Origin: an uncultured Prevotellaceae bacterium
Lineage (GTDB): Bacteria > Bacteroidota > Bacteroidia > Bacteroidales > Bacteroidaceae
NCBI GenBank assembly: GCA_900318885.1
Contig: ONMN01000004.1
Location: 1-64,000 of the forward strand
DNA: 64,000 bases
Reading direction: 5' to 3'
The position numbers and the translations under genes are program-made. Under the pieces are notes generated by a model, which saw nothing but the letters and a program-made list of their open reading frames with translations, was not told where the DNA came from and did not search any database. The number at the start of each line of letters is the position of its first letter. Positions within the stretch are counted from its first letter, which is position 1. Shown one piece after another: positions 32,270 to 41,022 of the stretch.

Positions 32270-34252
32270 TTAGCCAGGAATAGGCAGACACATACCCGAC
32301 ATGGCCGTAAGATGATAGCGGCAACCGATATAAAGCGAGTCGAAAGCATCGGTGCCATCGGTGCGGTATTCCAGTCGTACTGCATCGTCAGCGTCCTCAC
32401 TCAGTTTCTCACCACTCTTACGTTTGCGGAAACCCTTATAACCGATTTCCACCTCTGCTGTCTGCATGGCCACAATCAGCGCCTCGTTATTCTCGCGGTT
32501 GATGCGGATAGCGGGATAACTCACACCAGCCAGCGACTCATTGATATCGGCATACTTTTTTTCGTGATCGAGAGGCGATCCCATATCCACAGGTCGTACA
32601 TTCCAACCGTAACGGGTCAATTCATTAATCACCACATCCTTAAAATCCTCCATGCCTTCGATGGCATAGCCTTTGAACTTTGCCGTAGCATCATAGAAAT
32701 ACACTACCTCCTTACATTTCGACATCTTAGGCTTATAGTAGTGGTTCCAGTCGGCCATCAGCTCACGCAATTTGCGCTCATGTTTGACATACATAGAGGA
32801 AAGCACATTGAGACATTCCTGATTGTCGCGTTTATAGAGTTGGCCCGTAACGACCCAGTTAATATTGGCGTTGTAGTCCATACTGATATACAGAGGGGCT
32901 GCATCCACCACGTCACCATCGAGCGTACAATCTTTAATGGTCTGGAGGTCGCCAAAGTTAGGAGTCTCGTATTCCTCCTGTTCCATCGTACCACCCACGA
33001 TGCCCGTCGCCATGCGCTTGGTAAACGAGTTGTCGATAGCCGGACAATCATCAGGAATATAGCCGTGAATATTCTCGATATCGAGATTGGAATAGAAGCC
33101 GTCGTTGCTCTTAGCCACCTTCTTATTCAGAATCGATATGGCGAATACGACCGGCGGCAGGTCACGAGCCATACGAGCTATGTACGACTCACCAACAATA
33201 TCGAGATTGTCTAAGGTAGAGACACGCCAGAAGGCAAAGGCATTGCACTGTAACTCACGGATCTTCTTTGCATACGACTTCGACTGGTAAATCATCTGCA
33301 TATCGAAGTCCTGTTCTGGGGTAATGAGATATTTATGACAGAAAATCAATTCCGCTTCTTCAGGCGTGATGAGTTTGTAGTTTACGGCCATGTCGAGCAT
33401 CGCTTTGTTAATGCGCTTGCCGTAGTTAGGCAGAATCTTAAACGGGCCTTCGTGGTTCATCATGGCTTCGGCCTTGATGCGGATAGCCTCTATATCCTCC
33501 GGACGCTGTACGATAGGCACACACTTATCTTTCTCGGCTGCATCCATCAGATCGTTGTAGTAGATGACGCGCTCGGCATACGCCTGCAATTCCTCCTGGA
33601 TTTCACGATAGGTCTTATCCACCAACGGGCCTGTGTCAGGATGTGCGTCGAGCTTATCCTCTTCCTTTTCGAGCCAGTTGCCCTTGCTGGTCAATGAAGC
33701 ATCAGAAGCAAAAAAGGTGCTTTTGAACATCGGGTTATCCTCGGTGTAGCCCAGATTGCCGTAAGGGTCAACAATACCCGACAGGGCAGGCATAACCTCA
33801 CCATCGAGTTTCGATTTTGACATGAATTTACACTCATCAGCCACGATGGAGTTAGCCGTGATAGAGTTGGCAGATCCGGTGACGGCGAGTGAAATGAGTT
33901 GCCAAAGTGTACCATTTGCAAACCAGATGCAGTTATCCCATGTCTTTGGCTTAATGATCGGCGACTTCACCCAACGAGGCGGTTTGCCCCATCCGAAATG
34001 ACGGCCCTCCTTCAGTCCGAAGAAACGCTCAATAGCTGCTATCGTACCTGGCACGGTACGGGTGTATAGCTGTTTGCGCGAGTTACCAAGCCAGATGTTC
34101 GTAGCACGGGGCATGGACTTCGACACCCGATAGATGCGAGGGCCTAACGTGCCATCAGTCTTACCGAAACGACGGGCACCAAGCAAGCGTCCGTCGCGCA
34201 CATTCATTAAATATATAAGGTATTGCTTATAATTTAAATAGACCTTCCTCAT
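32270..34252 (-). CDS. terL: Terminase large subunit (660 aa)
   Basis: ATPase-nuclease motor that packages DNA through the portal. Walker A is GARRFGKT at 25-32 and Walker B SIVADE with D139/E140. The C-terminal RNase-H-like nuclease shows D in YISMDYNAN near 454-457, D in YFYDATA near 517 and acidic residues in DGTDAFDSLY near 635. The ATG overlaps the stop of the preceding gene by 4 nt (ATGA), typical of small-large terminase pairs. It is the last gene of its unit. Confidence 0.95.
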   Translation of the reverse strand: MRKVYLNYKQYLIYLMNVRDGRLLGARRFGKTDGTLGPRIYRVSKSMPRATNIWLGNSRKQLYTRTVPGTIAAIERFFGLKEGRHFGWGKPPRWVKSPIIKPKTWDNCIWFANGTLWQLISLAVTGSANSITANSIVADECKFMSKSKLDGEVMPALSGIVDPYGNLGYTEDNPMFKSTFFASDASLTSKGNWLEKEEDKLDAHPDTGPLVDKTYREIQEELQAYAERVIYYNDLMDAAEKDKCVPIVQRPEDIEAIRIKAEAMMNHEGPFKILPNYGKRINKAMLDMAVNYKLITPEEAELIFCHKYLITPEQDFDMQMIYQSKSYAKKIRELQCNAFAFWRVSTLDNLDIVGESYIARMARDLPPVVFAISILNKKVAKSNDGFYSNLDIENIHGYIPDDCPAIDNSFTKRMATGIVGGTMEQEEYETPNFGDLQTIKDCTLDGDVVDAAPLYISMDYNANINWVVTGQLYKRDNQECLNVLSSMYVKHERKLRELMADWNHYYKPKMSKCKEVVYFYDATAKFKGYAIEGMEDFKDVVINELTRYGWNVRPVDMGSPLDHEKKYADINESLAGVSYPAIRINRENNEALIVAMQTAEVEIGYKGFRKRKSGEKLSEDADDAVRLEYRTDGTDAFDSLYIGCRYHLTAMSGMCLPIPG

Positions 34253-34977
34253 GGCAATGGATCTTCGTCAAACACATCCTTTTCAGGTTCTTTGTCGCCC
34301 TCTTCGTCGGGCTTTTCCCAGGTGCCGTCGCTGTTCTGAATCATGTCAATCACCTGTTTGTCGGTCAGACCATAGCGACGGGCCAGTTTCTTGCGCTCTT
34401 CGTCGGTATAGTTCACACGGTCGCGCTTCACCACAGAGACATCATGCGTCAGCACAATATCCGAGTCAGGCATCTGCTCCTCCGCATCATCCTTTTCCTT
34501 GAAGCCGTTATAGAGATCCATCTTCAGGTCGGCACCGGACTTCACACTTCTGGGGTCGCCCATTTTCATGCCCTCGCGGATTAGCCAGTCTGAGGCATCC
34601 TGCACCTTCGCACGTTCGATGTTATCCATCGGCACCTCAAAGCGTCCGATGATATGATTGAACAGTGCAAGGTCGTTAGATATCTCGGTTGGTGTACGCG
34701 GAATGCCAGGGCGCACATTCATGGCATCGACATACTCCTGGGCCTTTGCGTCACCTTCGGCAGCGCGACGGAGTAGGATAGGGTACTCACGGGCCGCAAT
34801 GTTACGGAGCACATCAGAGGCACGTAGCTGCTTATCCTGGAGCCATCGCTGATAGACCTCATAGGCGAGCATGGCACGGAAACGCTGGTCGGGCGACATC
34901 ACCATCTTTTCGATGCTGATGCCACCTAACAGCCAACGTTCGACCTTATCAAAGTATTTCTCTGAGGGCTTCGACAT
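34249..34977 (-). CDS. Probable terminase small subunit (242 aa)
   Basis: Helical, charged protein with an N-terminal region resembling small-terminase HTH domains (YFDKVERWLLGGISIEKMVMSPDQRFRAM pattern) and an acidic, disordered C-terminus. Position is the main evidence: it directly precedes terL with a 4-nt overlap. Small terminase subunits recognise the packaging site and regulate the large subunit. Family assignment is not certain from sequence alone. Confidence 0.65.
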   Translation of the reverse strand: MSKPSEKYFDKVERWLLGGISIEKMVMSPDQRFRAMLAYEVYQRWLQDKQLRASDVLRNIAAREYPILLRRAAEGDAKAQEYVDAMNVRPGIPRTPTEISNDLALFNHIIGRFEVPMDNIERAKVQDASDWLIREGMKMGDPRSVKSGADLKMDLYNGFKEKDDAEEQMPDSDIVLTHDVSVVKRDRVNYTDEERKKLARRYGLTDKQVIDMIQNSDGTWEKPDEEGDKEPEKDVFDEDPLP

Positions 34978-35339
34978 TACGCAATACCTTTGGCAATATG
35001 CTTACGTTTGCGCTTATTATACTTATCCTTACCCGTGCGCATCAGGTACTCGCCATATTCCTTGGGCGACATGCCGTAGTTACCGGCGATACGCAGACCA
35101 CCGCCACCAGGGATGGTGGGATTCTGAAGATATTGCTGCACCGTCTGACCAGGATTGGCACGCTGTGCCTGCTGGCCCTGCTGATTGAGGTAACGCTGCG
35201 GAGCCTGTTGTGTGACTTGCTGGCCTTTGACCTGCTGCATAGACTGTTCAGCCAACTGCTGACCCGATGGTGATGATACCAAACCCAGAGCACCGGCAGC
35301 CATAGCGCCGAGCACTGTCATAACTTTACTCTTCTTCAT
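34977..35339 (-). CDS. Gln-rich small protein with hydrophobic N-terminus (120 aa)
   Basis: The start at 35339 (MKKSKVMTVLG) is chosen; a longer in-frame start at 35432 lies well inside the upstream gene. The N-terminus has a basic-hydrophobic stretch, MTVLGAMAAGALGLV, that could be a transmembrane or signal-like segment. A Gln/Ala-rich middle and a Lys/Arg-rich C-terminus follow. Its stop overlaps the start of the next gene (TAATG). The function is unknown; a DNA-injected or membrane-active protein is one possibility. Confidence 0.7.
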   Translation of the reverse strand: MKKSKVMTVLGAMAAGALGLVSSPSGQQLAEQSMQQVKGQQVTQQAPQRYLNQQGQQAQRANPGQTVQQYLQNPTIPGGGGLRIAGNYGMSPKEYGEYLMRTGKDKYNKRKRKHIAKGIA

Positions 35340-36477
35340 TGTTCTTTGATTTTTTGTTGTTAATAGTATAATTTTCCGCATCCTTACGGGCTGCTTCCAA
35401 AACGGGATAGTAATGCTTTGCCTCTTCCTCACCAGCCAGTTCCACCAGCTGCTGATAACGCTCCTCCATCGTCTTTACACGGCGAGGGGTGTTGAGCTTA
35501 TCCTTACGGGTGAGATACTTAATAAGGTCGGCGATTTCCTTCTTCTTCTTTTCCTCGGCCTCGCGGATCTTTGCCTGCTCAGGGTCGTTACGCTTGATGT
35601 CGTCGATAACCTGCTGTTTGATGGTCGCCTTCTGCTGGTCATCAAACTTATCCCAATACACGCGAAGTTTGGTGCGCCATTCCTGCGGGTCGGCCTTCGC
35701 TGCCTGGATCTTCGCGATATAGGTGGTATCTTCCTTCAAACGTACATAGACGTGGGCCAGTTCGCTATCCACATGCCCGTAGATACTCTCGTACTGCTGC
35801 TTATACGTCACGGCATCCTCAGAGTATGGTTCCACCTCTTCCTCCGGATGACCAGCCAAAGCCATAGCCTTGGCCGTTGCCGCACAGTCGGCTTCCTTCT
35901 GGCGCAAATCGCGCACAGTCTCTACGGCCTCCTGAAGGGCAGGAGAGAGCAACCATTTGATTTCGTCCAGGCGAAGCAGCGTACCGCCACCCATCGAGCC
36001 AGAGACCGATTCCGTGTCGGGTGTCTCTACAACGGGGATATCACTCTTTTTACCAAACAGCGTCTCTTCCTTTTCCTCCTGTTCCTGGCGCTCCTTCTCG
36101 GCCTGCAACTGACGGGCAGCCTGTTCATCCTTCGTAGGACGGCCCACATGGGGAGTCAGAAGATTGGGGTCGTTAAGATCCACGGTTTTCATCATACCTA
36201 TCATACCCTGTACCTCCGTGGCCACCTTATCGGCATAGCGACGGAGCAACTTACGACGGGCTCCATAATCCTTAAACCTGAGAGATTCCTGTACGAACGC
36301 ACGGCAGTAGGCAAACGGCTCCATCATGTGAAGGCCACGCTCAAACTCCGCAAACAGTTCGCCGGTCACGCCCTTCTGCTCAATCTGCGGCAGAATGGCG
36401 GCATACCATTGCTGAAAGTCGGACAGCCAGGAAGTACGCTCCTGCTGCGACATCTGATTGAATAATTTTTGTTCCAT
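35326..36477 (-). CDS. Hypothetical coiled-coil protein before the terminase (383 aa)
   Basis: Almost entirely helical and charged, with a Gln/Glu/Lys coiled coil near 125-145 and a KKKKEIADLIKYL region near 315. There is no membrane segment. It is the first gene of the unit that ends with the terminase and follows a late promoter and a terminator. In this position phages often encode packaging accessory or ejected internal proteins. I recognise no domain. It overlaps the next gene by 14 nt. Confidence 0.7.
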   Translation of the reverse strand: MEQKLFNQMSQQERTSWLSDFQQWYAAILPQIEQKGVTGELFAEFERGLHMMEPFAYCRAFVQESLRFKDYGARRKLLRRYADKVATEVQGMIGMMKTVDLNDPNLLTPHVGRPTKDEQAARQLQAEKERQEQEEKEETLFGKKSDIPVVETPDTESVSGSMGGGTLLRLDEIKWLLSPALQEAVETVRDLRQKEADCAATAKAMALAGHPEEEVEPYSEDAVTYKQQYESIYGHVDSELAHVYVRLKEDTTYIAKIQAAKADPQEWRTKLRVYWDKFDDQQKATIKQQVIDDIKRNDPEQAKIREAEEKKKKEIADLIKYLTRKDKLNTPRRVKTMEERYQQLVELAGEEEAKHYYPVLEAARKDAENYTINNKKSKNNEEE

Positions 36478-36516
36478 ACTTTTACTTTCGATATTCGATA
36501 TTCAAATTCACGTAAG

Positions 36517-36553
36517 CAAAGGTAGGAAACCTATCGGGGAAGTACGTGACAAA
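36517..36553 (-). promoter_or_regulatory. Late-class promoter of the packaging operon
   Basis: TTTGTCACG and TACCTTTG exactly 25 nt after TTTG on the minus strand. It lies directly after the terminator of the capsid operon. Confidence 0.8.
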
Positions 36554-36565
36554 AATCGGGGATAG

Positions 36566-36602
36566 AAAAAGCCCGCATCGGGGATAGTCCTCGGTGCGGG
36601 CC
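36566..36602 (-). terminator. Intrinsic terminator of the capsid operon
   Basis: Stem GCCCGCA/TGCGGGC with extra internal pairing, followed by TTTTTCTATC on the minus strand, 24 nt after the stop of the tail-tube-like gene. Confidence 0.85.
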
Positions 36603-36625
36603 TTATGATTGTAAACGAAACGCGC

Positions 36626-37177
36626 TTACTGTGCAGAAACCAGCAGTGAATCCCAGCCGTCTGCTGGAGCGGTCACGTACAGGTTCTGATACAGAACACC
36701 GTTCAAGTGGAACTCCAGTGTTGTCTGGCGATCGTCAGAAGTGGCAGCGCCGGTGTCAGAAGCGATACCGCCCTGCTCTACCTTCACGCGATGGTTGGGA
36801 TCGTACATAATTTGCGTGTCGCCAGTCTGACCATCAGGAACGATGATACAGATGTCAAGGTTGTTCAATGCACGGCTCAACTCAGCGATACGTTTGTTGA
36901 CGCTCTCAATGGTAGCATTGTAGGTGAGGTTGAAACCACCGTTGTTACCCTGGCTCTCGCCCTTGATCTGCTGTGTCTCATCCTTCAGGTCGAACTTATA
37001 CAAGCCCTTACCGCTCTTGAAGGTAGGAGCAGAGTAGATGCAACCGCTAAGAGTCAATGGAGCAGCGAGGTCGCCCTTCACGAAGTAATATGCTACAGCC
37101 GATGTACCACCGATGTTTTCGAGACAGTTCTCTTCATTCAGGTAGTCGGCCAGCTCAGGACAATTAATATTTGCCAT
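36626..37177 (-). CDS. Major tail tube-like protein (183 aa)
   Basis: Small beta-rich protein of tail-tube size, with Asn/Gly/Thr-rich strands and no Cys clusters. The segments YYFVKGDLAAPLTL and TLEFHLNGVLYQNLYV look like the two halves of a tube beta-sandwich. It follows the major capsid gene by 78 nt and precedes a terminator, so it is transcribed with capsid and protease, as expected for an abundant structural protein. It could instead be a head-decoration protein. Confidence 0.6.
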   Translation of the reverse strand: MANINCPELADYLNEENCLENIGGTSAVAYYFVKGDLAAPLTLSGCIYSAPTFKSGKGLYKFDLKDETQQIKGESQGNNGGFNLTYNATIESVNKRIAELSRALNNLDICIIVPDGQTGDTQIMYDPNHRVKVEQGGIASDTGAATSDDRQTTLEFHLNGVLYQNLYVTAPADGWDSLLVSAQ

Positions 37178-37255
37178 ATTCTTACTCTTTTTTAATAGTG
37201 ATTACTTAATGCAGAAAATTAAAAAGCGGAAGGGCCGGAGCCCTCCCAGACTTTT

Positions 37256-38539
37256 TTACTGATAGAAGGCGGTGATAGCCATTGGCATACCGGTAGCGGT
37301 GATGGTGATCTCCTTCTCGGTCTTGCCGTTGCTCCACTGCTTGAACACCTTGTGGCCTTCGGCAGAGCCTTCAACAGCCTTCAGGGTAATCAGCGCGTTA
37401 GGAGCGAACTCCAGGGCCTTCGGATAATCCTGACCGTTCACCTGTACCTTAGCACCCTCATCGGCACCGTCGAGGGTTACAACCAACTTAGAGTTCTCGT
37501 AGTCACCATTGATGACGTTCTCAGCAATAGAGCCATCGCTCATCACGAATGCGCTGGGGAGCGGATTCATAATGCGGGTTCCCTGGATAGACTGAATCTG
37601 GAAGATCACATCCTGAGCGTCCTCATCCGAACCGAACTGAGTCTTAACAAAAGACTGGTTGTTTTCAGAATCCACACCATACTGGAGGTTTCCAGGTATT
37701 GTGGCCATCATACGGGTACCAACACCCCAAGCGTCAGAGGGACAGAACTCTACACGAGGCATTTCAGGCACGGTGAAGTTGCCGTTAGGCAGGTAGTTCA
37801 CCTTAGCATTGCCGTGATACTTGTTGGCATAACCCTGAGCGATGTAGAGACCACGCAGGATGTCAACATGCAGCTTCACGAGCTTCTGCTGACGGAGGCG
37901 ACCATCCCACTTGGTGTACCACTCCAAGGCGGTGTCGAACGGAGTAGAGTCGTGGGCATCGGTAGGAGCAGAGATAGCGTCGCAAGGAATCAGGTTCTTA
38001 TTCTGTACGCTGATAATGCCGTCGGCAATATCATGGGCCATGTCAGTATGGAAACCATCGTACAGAGAGAGCTTCTGCTTGTCCTCATCGAGGCTGTCCT
38101 CATTCTCCATGTCACCGAAGAAGAGGTTACTCTTCAAATCCTCTGCGTAGCTCTTCAGGATTGCCTCTACTGCAACCGTTGACATGGGGTAGTCACCACC
38201 AGGCTTGCCGTCTGTACCAAAGACAGTCTCAACGTAGTTGTCGATGTTGTCCTTGTAACGGTTCCATGTCAGCTTCGCAATCAGGGTACGCTCCTTCAGG
38301 AAGCCAATCTTGTTTTCAACGGGTGTACCAACCTTCTTACGGCGAGTAGTACCACCCTTACGAACCAACAGGTGATCAGTCTTTTTGAACTGTACGCCTG
38401 AAATCACACTAATACCAAGACGGTCGAGCAGTTCGGGATCCTCGTAAGCGGGGCCCATAATGATCTGCTTACCAACTTGCTCGGCTACGTGGGTCAGCGC
38501 CTCACGACCGATGAACTCTGGAGCTTTGTTGTCATCCAT
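37256..38539 (-). CDS. Major capsid protein (427 aa)
   Basis: Forms the icosahedral shell. The evidence is order (S49 protease-scaffold, then this gene, then tube-like gene) and content: an HK97-type pattern with an N-terminal helix-rich arm, an E-loop-like region around KGGTTRRKKVGTP near 62-74, a long spine helix (VAVEAILKSYAEDLKSN) and a P-domain. The last 75 residues (KLVVTLDGADEGAKVQVNG) form an added Ig-like or Bacon-like beta domain exposed on the surface. The length fits phage capsids with such an insertion. Confidence 0.8.
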   Translation of the reverse strand: MDDNKAPEFIGREALTHVAEQVGKQIIMGPAYEDPELLDRLGISVISGVQFKKTDHLLVRKGGTTRRKKVGTPVENKIGFLKERTLIAKLTWNRYKDNIDNYVETVFGTDGKPGGDYPMSTVAVEAILKSYAEDLKSNLFFGDMENEDSLDEDKQKLSLYDGFHTDMAHDIADGIISVQNKNLIPCDAISAPTDAHDSTPFDTALEWYTKWDGRLRQQKLVKLHVDILRGLYIAQGYANKYHGNAKVNYLPNGNFTVPEMPRVEFCPSDAWGVGTRMMATIPGNLQYGVDSENNQSFVKTQFGSDEDAQDVIFQIQSIQGTRIMNPLPSAFVMSDGSIAENVINGDYENSKLVVTLDGADEGAKVQVNGQDYPKALEFAPNALITLKAVEGSAEGHKVFKQWSNGKTEKEITITATGMPMAITAFYQ

Positions 38540-38577
38540 AATTCTAATGTTTTTAAAGGGTTAATAATTGGAAATGC

Positions 38578-39174
38578 TTAAACTTGGTGAGCCTTCTTCC
38601 ATGCCTCACGAATCTCCTTATTCTCCTTTGGAGACTTAGAGTGGTCGTAGGCAGGCATACCACCTTCCTCAGCATCCGGAGCTTCTGCACCCTGGCCATT
38701 GTTGGCAGGAGAGCCACCCTTCTCAGCAGCGGGAGCGGCAGTCATAGCCTCGATCTGGCCCTTCTGGTCGGCGATAATCTGATTGGCTTCGTCGAGCTTT
38801 GCCTGGAGGTCTTTTGCTTCACCCTCGGCTTTCTCGCGTGCATCCTTCTCCGTCTGGAGAGCTTCAGTGTGCTCAGTGTTGAGCTTTTCGATGGCCTGGT
38901 TGTGCTCCTCATTGAGGTTAGCAATGGCCTGCTCGTGAGCTTCGTTCAGTTCCTTCTCACGGTTAGCGACAGCTTCCTCACGCTCAGTCTGGGCGTTGTC
39001 AACCTGTCCCTGAAGGGTCTGAATCTTTTCCTCAGCAGCAGCCTTTTCAGTGGCATGCTGTTCAAGAGTCTGGTCGAGTGCGTCGAGCATTTCGGGTACG
39101 AAATGTGCGCCTTCCTCGGTCTGTACCAGTTCCTCTACACCGCAAGCGGTGGCAATGTTCTTGTACTCTTTCAT
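38578..39174 (-). CDS. Possible nested scaffold protein from an internal start (198 aa)
   Basis: In frame with the protease gene. The ATG at 39172-39174 follows an A/T-rich leader (AATAATAACAACAGT) resembling start regions of other genes here, and it begins exactly at the scaffold-domain border. The product would be the coiled-coil scaffold alone. This is suggested by analogy with nested protease/scaffold genes; no independent promoter is visible. Confidence 0.45.
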   Translation of the reverse strand: MKEYKNIATACGVEELVQTEEGAHFVPEMLDALDQTLEQHATEKAAAEEKIQTLQGQVDNAQTEREEAVANREKELNEAHEQAIANLNEEHNQAIEKLNTEHTEALQTEKDAREKAEGEAKDLQAKLDEANQIIADQKGQIEAMTAAPAAEKGGSPANNGQGAEAPDAEEGGMPAYDHSKSPKENKEIREAWKKAHQV

Positions 39175-40191
39175 ACTGTTGTTATTATTTGGGGTTAAAG
39201 AATTAGCATTAGCGGCTGGTGCGGGGTCATCCTCTGGCACGTCATCCTCCGGAGCCACCGGCTTTACACGAGTGATAGGCTCGGCAGAACCGTTAGCCAC
39301 CTCAAAGGCACGGGTAATCACCTCACCCAGCGTCATTTGTCCGTCACACAGAATGCCAGTCACCTTATCAGCCTCGAACAGCTTACCATGGATGTGCTCT
39401 TCCTTAGCAGCAGGGAAGGCAGCCTGAATGTCCTTACGGAACTGTACGCCATCCTCCTTCAACTCTTCGATAAGAACCTTATCATTCTTCGGGTCATCGG
39501 CGAGGTCACGATACCATTTGTTTTTGTCATAGGACTCAGGATCGTAGAGCTCATGGAAAGTCTCATTGGTGTACTTGTTTGTAGTACCATTCTTCTCGGT
39601 GTAGAACACAGCCATCACACCGATAGAGCCAAACAAATCTTTGGGGTGCATGTAGTACACTTCATCACAGACAGAAGCGAGATACATAGCTGCTGATGCA
39701 CAAAGGCCGTCAACGAAGGCATACACCTTCTGACCACGCTCATGGGCATACTCGATAGCCTGTTTAAAATCATTGATAGCCCAAGCGGAACCACCAGGCG
39801 AATTAATGACAAAGACATGTGCCTTGCAGAACTCGTTATTAGCAGCCTCCATGAGCCAGTCGCGCAGATCCATAGAGCCATAAGAACAGGCACCACCTTC
39901 GCGAGTGATAGGGCCAGCCACCGGCATGACATTGACAAAAGGCGCATCCATGTCCTCCATCCACCAGCGCGACTCTACCTTGCCTTGCTCCGTAACCTGA
40001 TACTCCTTGATTTCAGGAGCGGCATCCTCGGCAGACTTGATGAGTTGCATGGCGTATGGCTTTTTCTTTTTGTCAAACTCCAAACCGATATGACCATTCA
40101 AATTTTGCTCCCACATTGTGCGAGAACCATGAACATACTCAGGCATGATCATCCACTTCTTCGTTGACAATATTTCCAGTAATCCGTTCAT
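38578..40191 (-). CDS. S49/ClpP-like prohead protease fused to scaffold (537 aa)
   Basis: Residues 60-290 are an S49-family serine protease: oxyanion loop NSPGGSAWAI near 127 and the nucleophile Ser in CASAAMYLAS near 164, followed by LFGSIGVMAVF. After an acidic linker and poly-Asn, residues 340-537 are a coiled coil rich in Glu, Gln, Ala and Lys, which is a scaffold. MKEYKN at residue 340 has an A-rich leader before its ATG (39174) and could start a separate scaffold, as in lambda-type C/Nu3 nesting. It cleaves scaffold during head maturation. Confidence 0.9.
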   Translation of the reverse strand: MNGLLEILSTKKWMIMPEYVHGSRTMWEQNLNGHIGLEFDKKKKPYAMQLIKSAEDAAPEIKEYQVTEQGKVESRWWMEDMDAPFVNVMPVAGPITREGGACSYGSMDLRDWLMEAANNEFCKAHVFVINSPGGSAWAINDFKQAIEYAHERGQKVYAFVDGLCASAAMYLASVCDEVYYMHPKDLFGSIGVMAVFYTEKNGTTNKYTNETFHELYDPESYDKNKWYRDLADDPKNDKVLIEELKEDGVQFRKDIQAAFPAAKEEHIHGKLFEADKVTGILCDGQMTLGEVITRAFEVANGSAEPITRVKPVAPEDDVPEDDPAPAANANSLTPNNNNSMKEYKNIATACGVEELVQTEEGAHFVPEMLDALDQTLEQHATEKAAAEEKIQTLQGQVDNAQTEREEAVANREKELNEAHEQAIANLNEEHNQAIEKLNTEHTEALQTEKDAREKAEGEAKDLQAKLDEANQIIADQKGQIEAMTAAPAAEKGGSPANNGQGAEAPDAEEGGMPAYDHSKSPKENKEIREAWKKAHQV

Positions 40192-40223
40192 ACTTTTTCG
40201 CTTTTAGTTTAAAAATTCTATCG

Positions 40224-40260
40224 CAAAAGTAATGAAACGTGCGGGCGAGGTCGTGATGTG
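40224..40260 (-). promoter_or_regulatory. Late-class promoter of the capsid operon
   Basis: CACATCACG in place of TTTGTCACG, then TACTTTTG exactly 25 nt after the four-base box. The upstream tetramer is the least conserved of the set. Confidence 0.65.
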
Positions 40261-40302
40261 GTTTTCCTTAGTATATTAGGGTTTTAGGACGTTTTAGGGC
40301 AT

Positions 40303-40339
40303 AAAAAAGCCCCGACAGCGTTTCACAACGTCATCGGGG
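40303..40339 (-). terminator. Intrinsic terminator at the end of the early region
   Basis: CCCCGA...TCGGGG stem with additional inner pairs, followed by CTTTTTTATG on the minus strand. It lies 67 nt after the stop of the gene at 40406-40897 and just before the capsid promoter. Confidence 0.85.
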
Positions 40340-40405
40340 ATGGAACAATTACTGTTATTTACGTGGTTAGATTCAATATACCTTATTATATATATATAGG
40401 CCGGT

Positions 40406-40897
40406 TTAATTGGTTGGTGATGCCAGACGGATGAGAGCCGACATAGACTGCAACTTGATTTTCAGAGTGGTCACACTGTTATTACTCTGCGTCTCATCGA
40501 TGGTGGCCATCGACGCATTAGGCAGGGCGTAGGACAAATCCTTAGCGCCATTATTGCGGGTATAGACCACATTAAAATCCTTGCCGTTCAATGCTTCAAT
40601 AGCCGATTCTACCTGCTGTCGAGCCAGTTGCACAGCGGCCTGCAAGTCATGCGTATAGACGTTTCCAGAGGCTTGGCGGGCATTCTGTACCTTCAGCGTC
40701 GGCACATCACGCATCGGCACGTCATCACCCAGCGGCAATGTCAGCGTCAGTACCGGATCGCCCGTAAAGAGATTGCTGTTAATGAATTGCACGCTGTTCA
40801 CTTGGGCAGGAACAGGCATGCTGCACTGCGAGGCCAGATAGACATCCACGCGCACGATGTCATCCTGGCGAAGTTCCAAACATAAATTCTCGTTCAT
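40406..40897 (-). CDS. Hypothetical protein (163 aa)
   Basis: The start at 40897 (MNENLCLEL) is chosen; a longer frame to 40957 would run into the presumed promoter. The protein is acidic with mixed strands and helices and many Asn/Ser/Gln residues; there is no membrane segment. It is set between the early operon and the capsid promoter. Upstream (40931-40965) lie two GTCACAC copies resembling the late box, but no well-spaced -7 box, so it may be regulated by the same factor in another way. Function unknown. Confidence 0.65.
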   Translation of the reverse strand: MNENLCLELRQDDIVRVDVYLASQCSMPVPAQVNSVQFINSNLFTGDPVLTLTLPLGDDVPMRDVPTLKVQNARQASGNVYTHDLQAAVQLARQQVESAIEALNGKDFNVVYTRNNGAKDLSYALPNASMATIDETQSNNSVTTLKIKLQSMSALIRLASPTN

Positions 40898-41022
40898 AAT
40901 CTTATCTTTTTTGATGGTTATTACTCTAACGTTAGTGGTGTGACAGGGGTGTGACAAAAAAACATAGAAAATACCTCATTATTTAACATCTTTTCGCAGT
41001 CGATTTTGACCTTTTTTACAAT

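Noticed and set aside
35413-36465. Long plus-strand open frame (about 350 codons) opposite the 383-residue gene
   Set aside because: It lies fully antisense to a gene with good coding character in a co-directional operon, has no start signals or promoter, and its composition is that of a shadow frame. The same holds for plus-strand frames at about 3854-4486, 32312-33214, 37352-38182, 46533-47357 and 56263-57306.
40921-40965. A ninth late-class promoter upstream of 40406-40897
   Set aside because: Two GTCACAC boxes are present but TAACGTTAG is 20 nt away and does not match TAnnTTTG, so it fails the fixed 25-nt rule.
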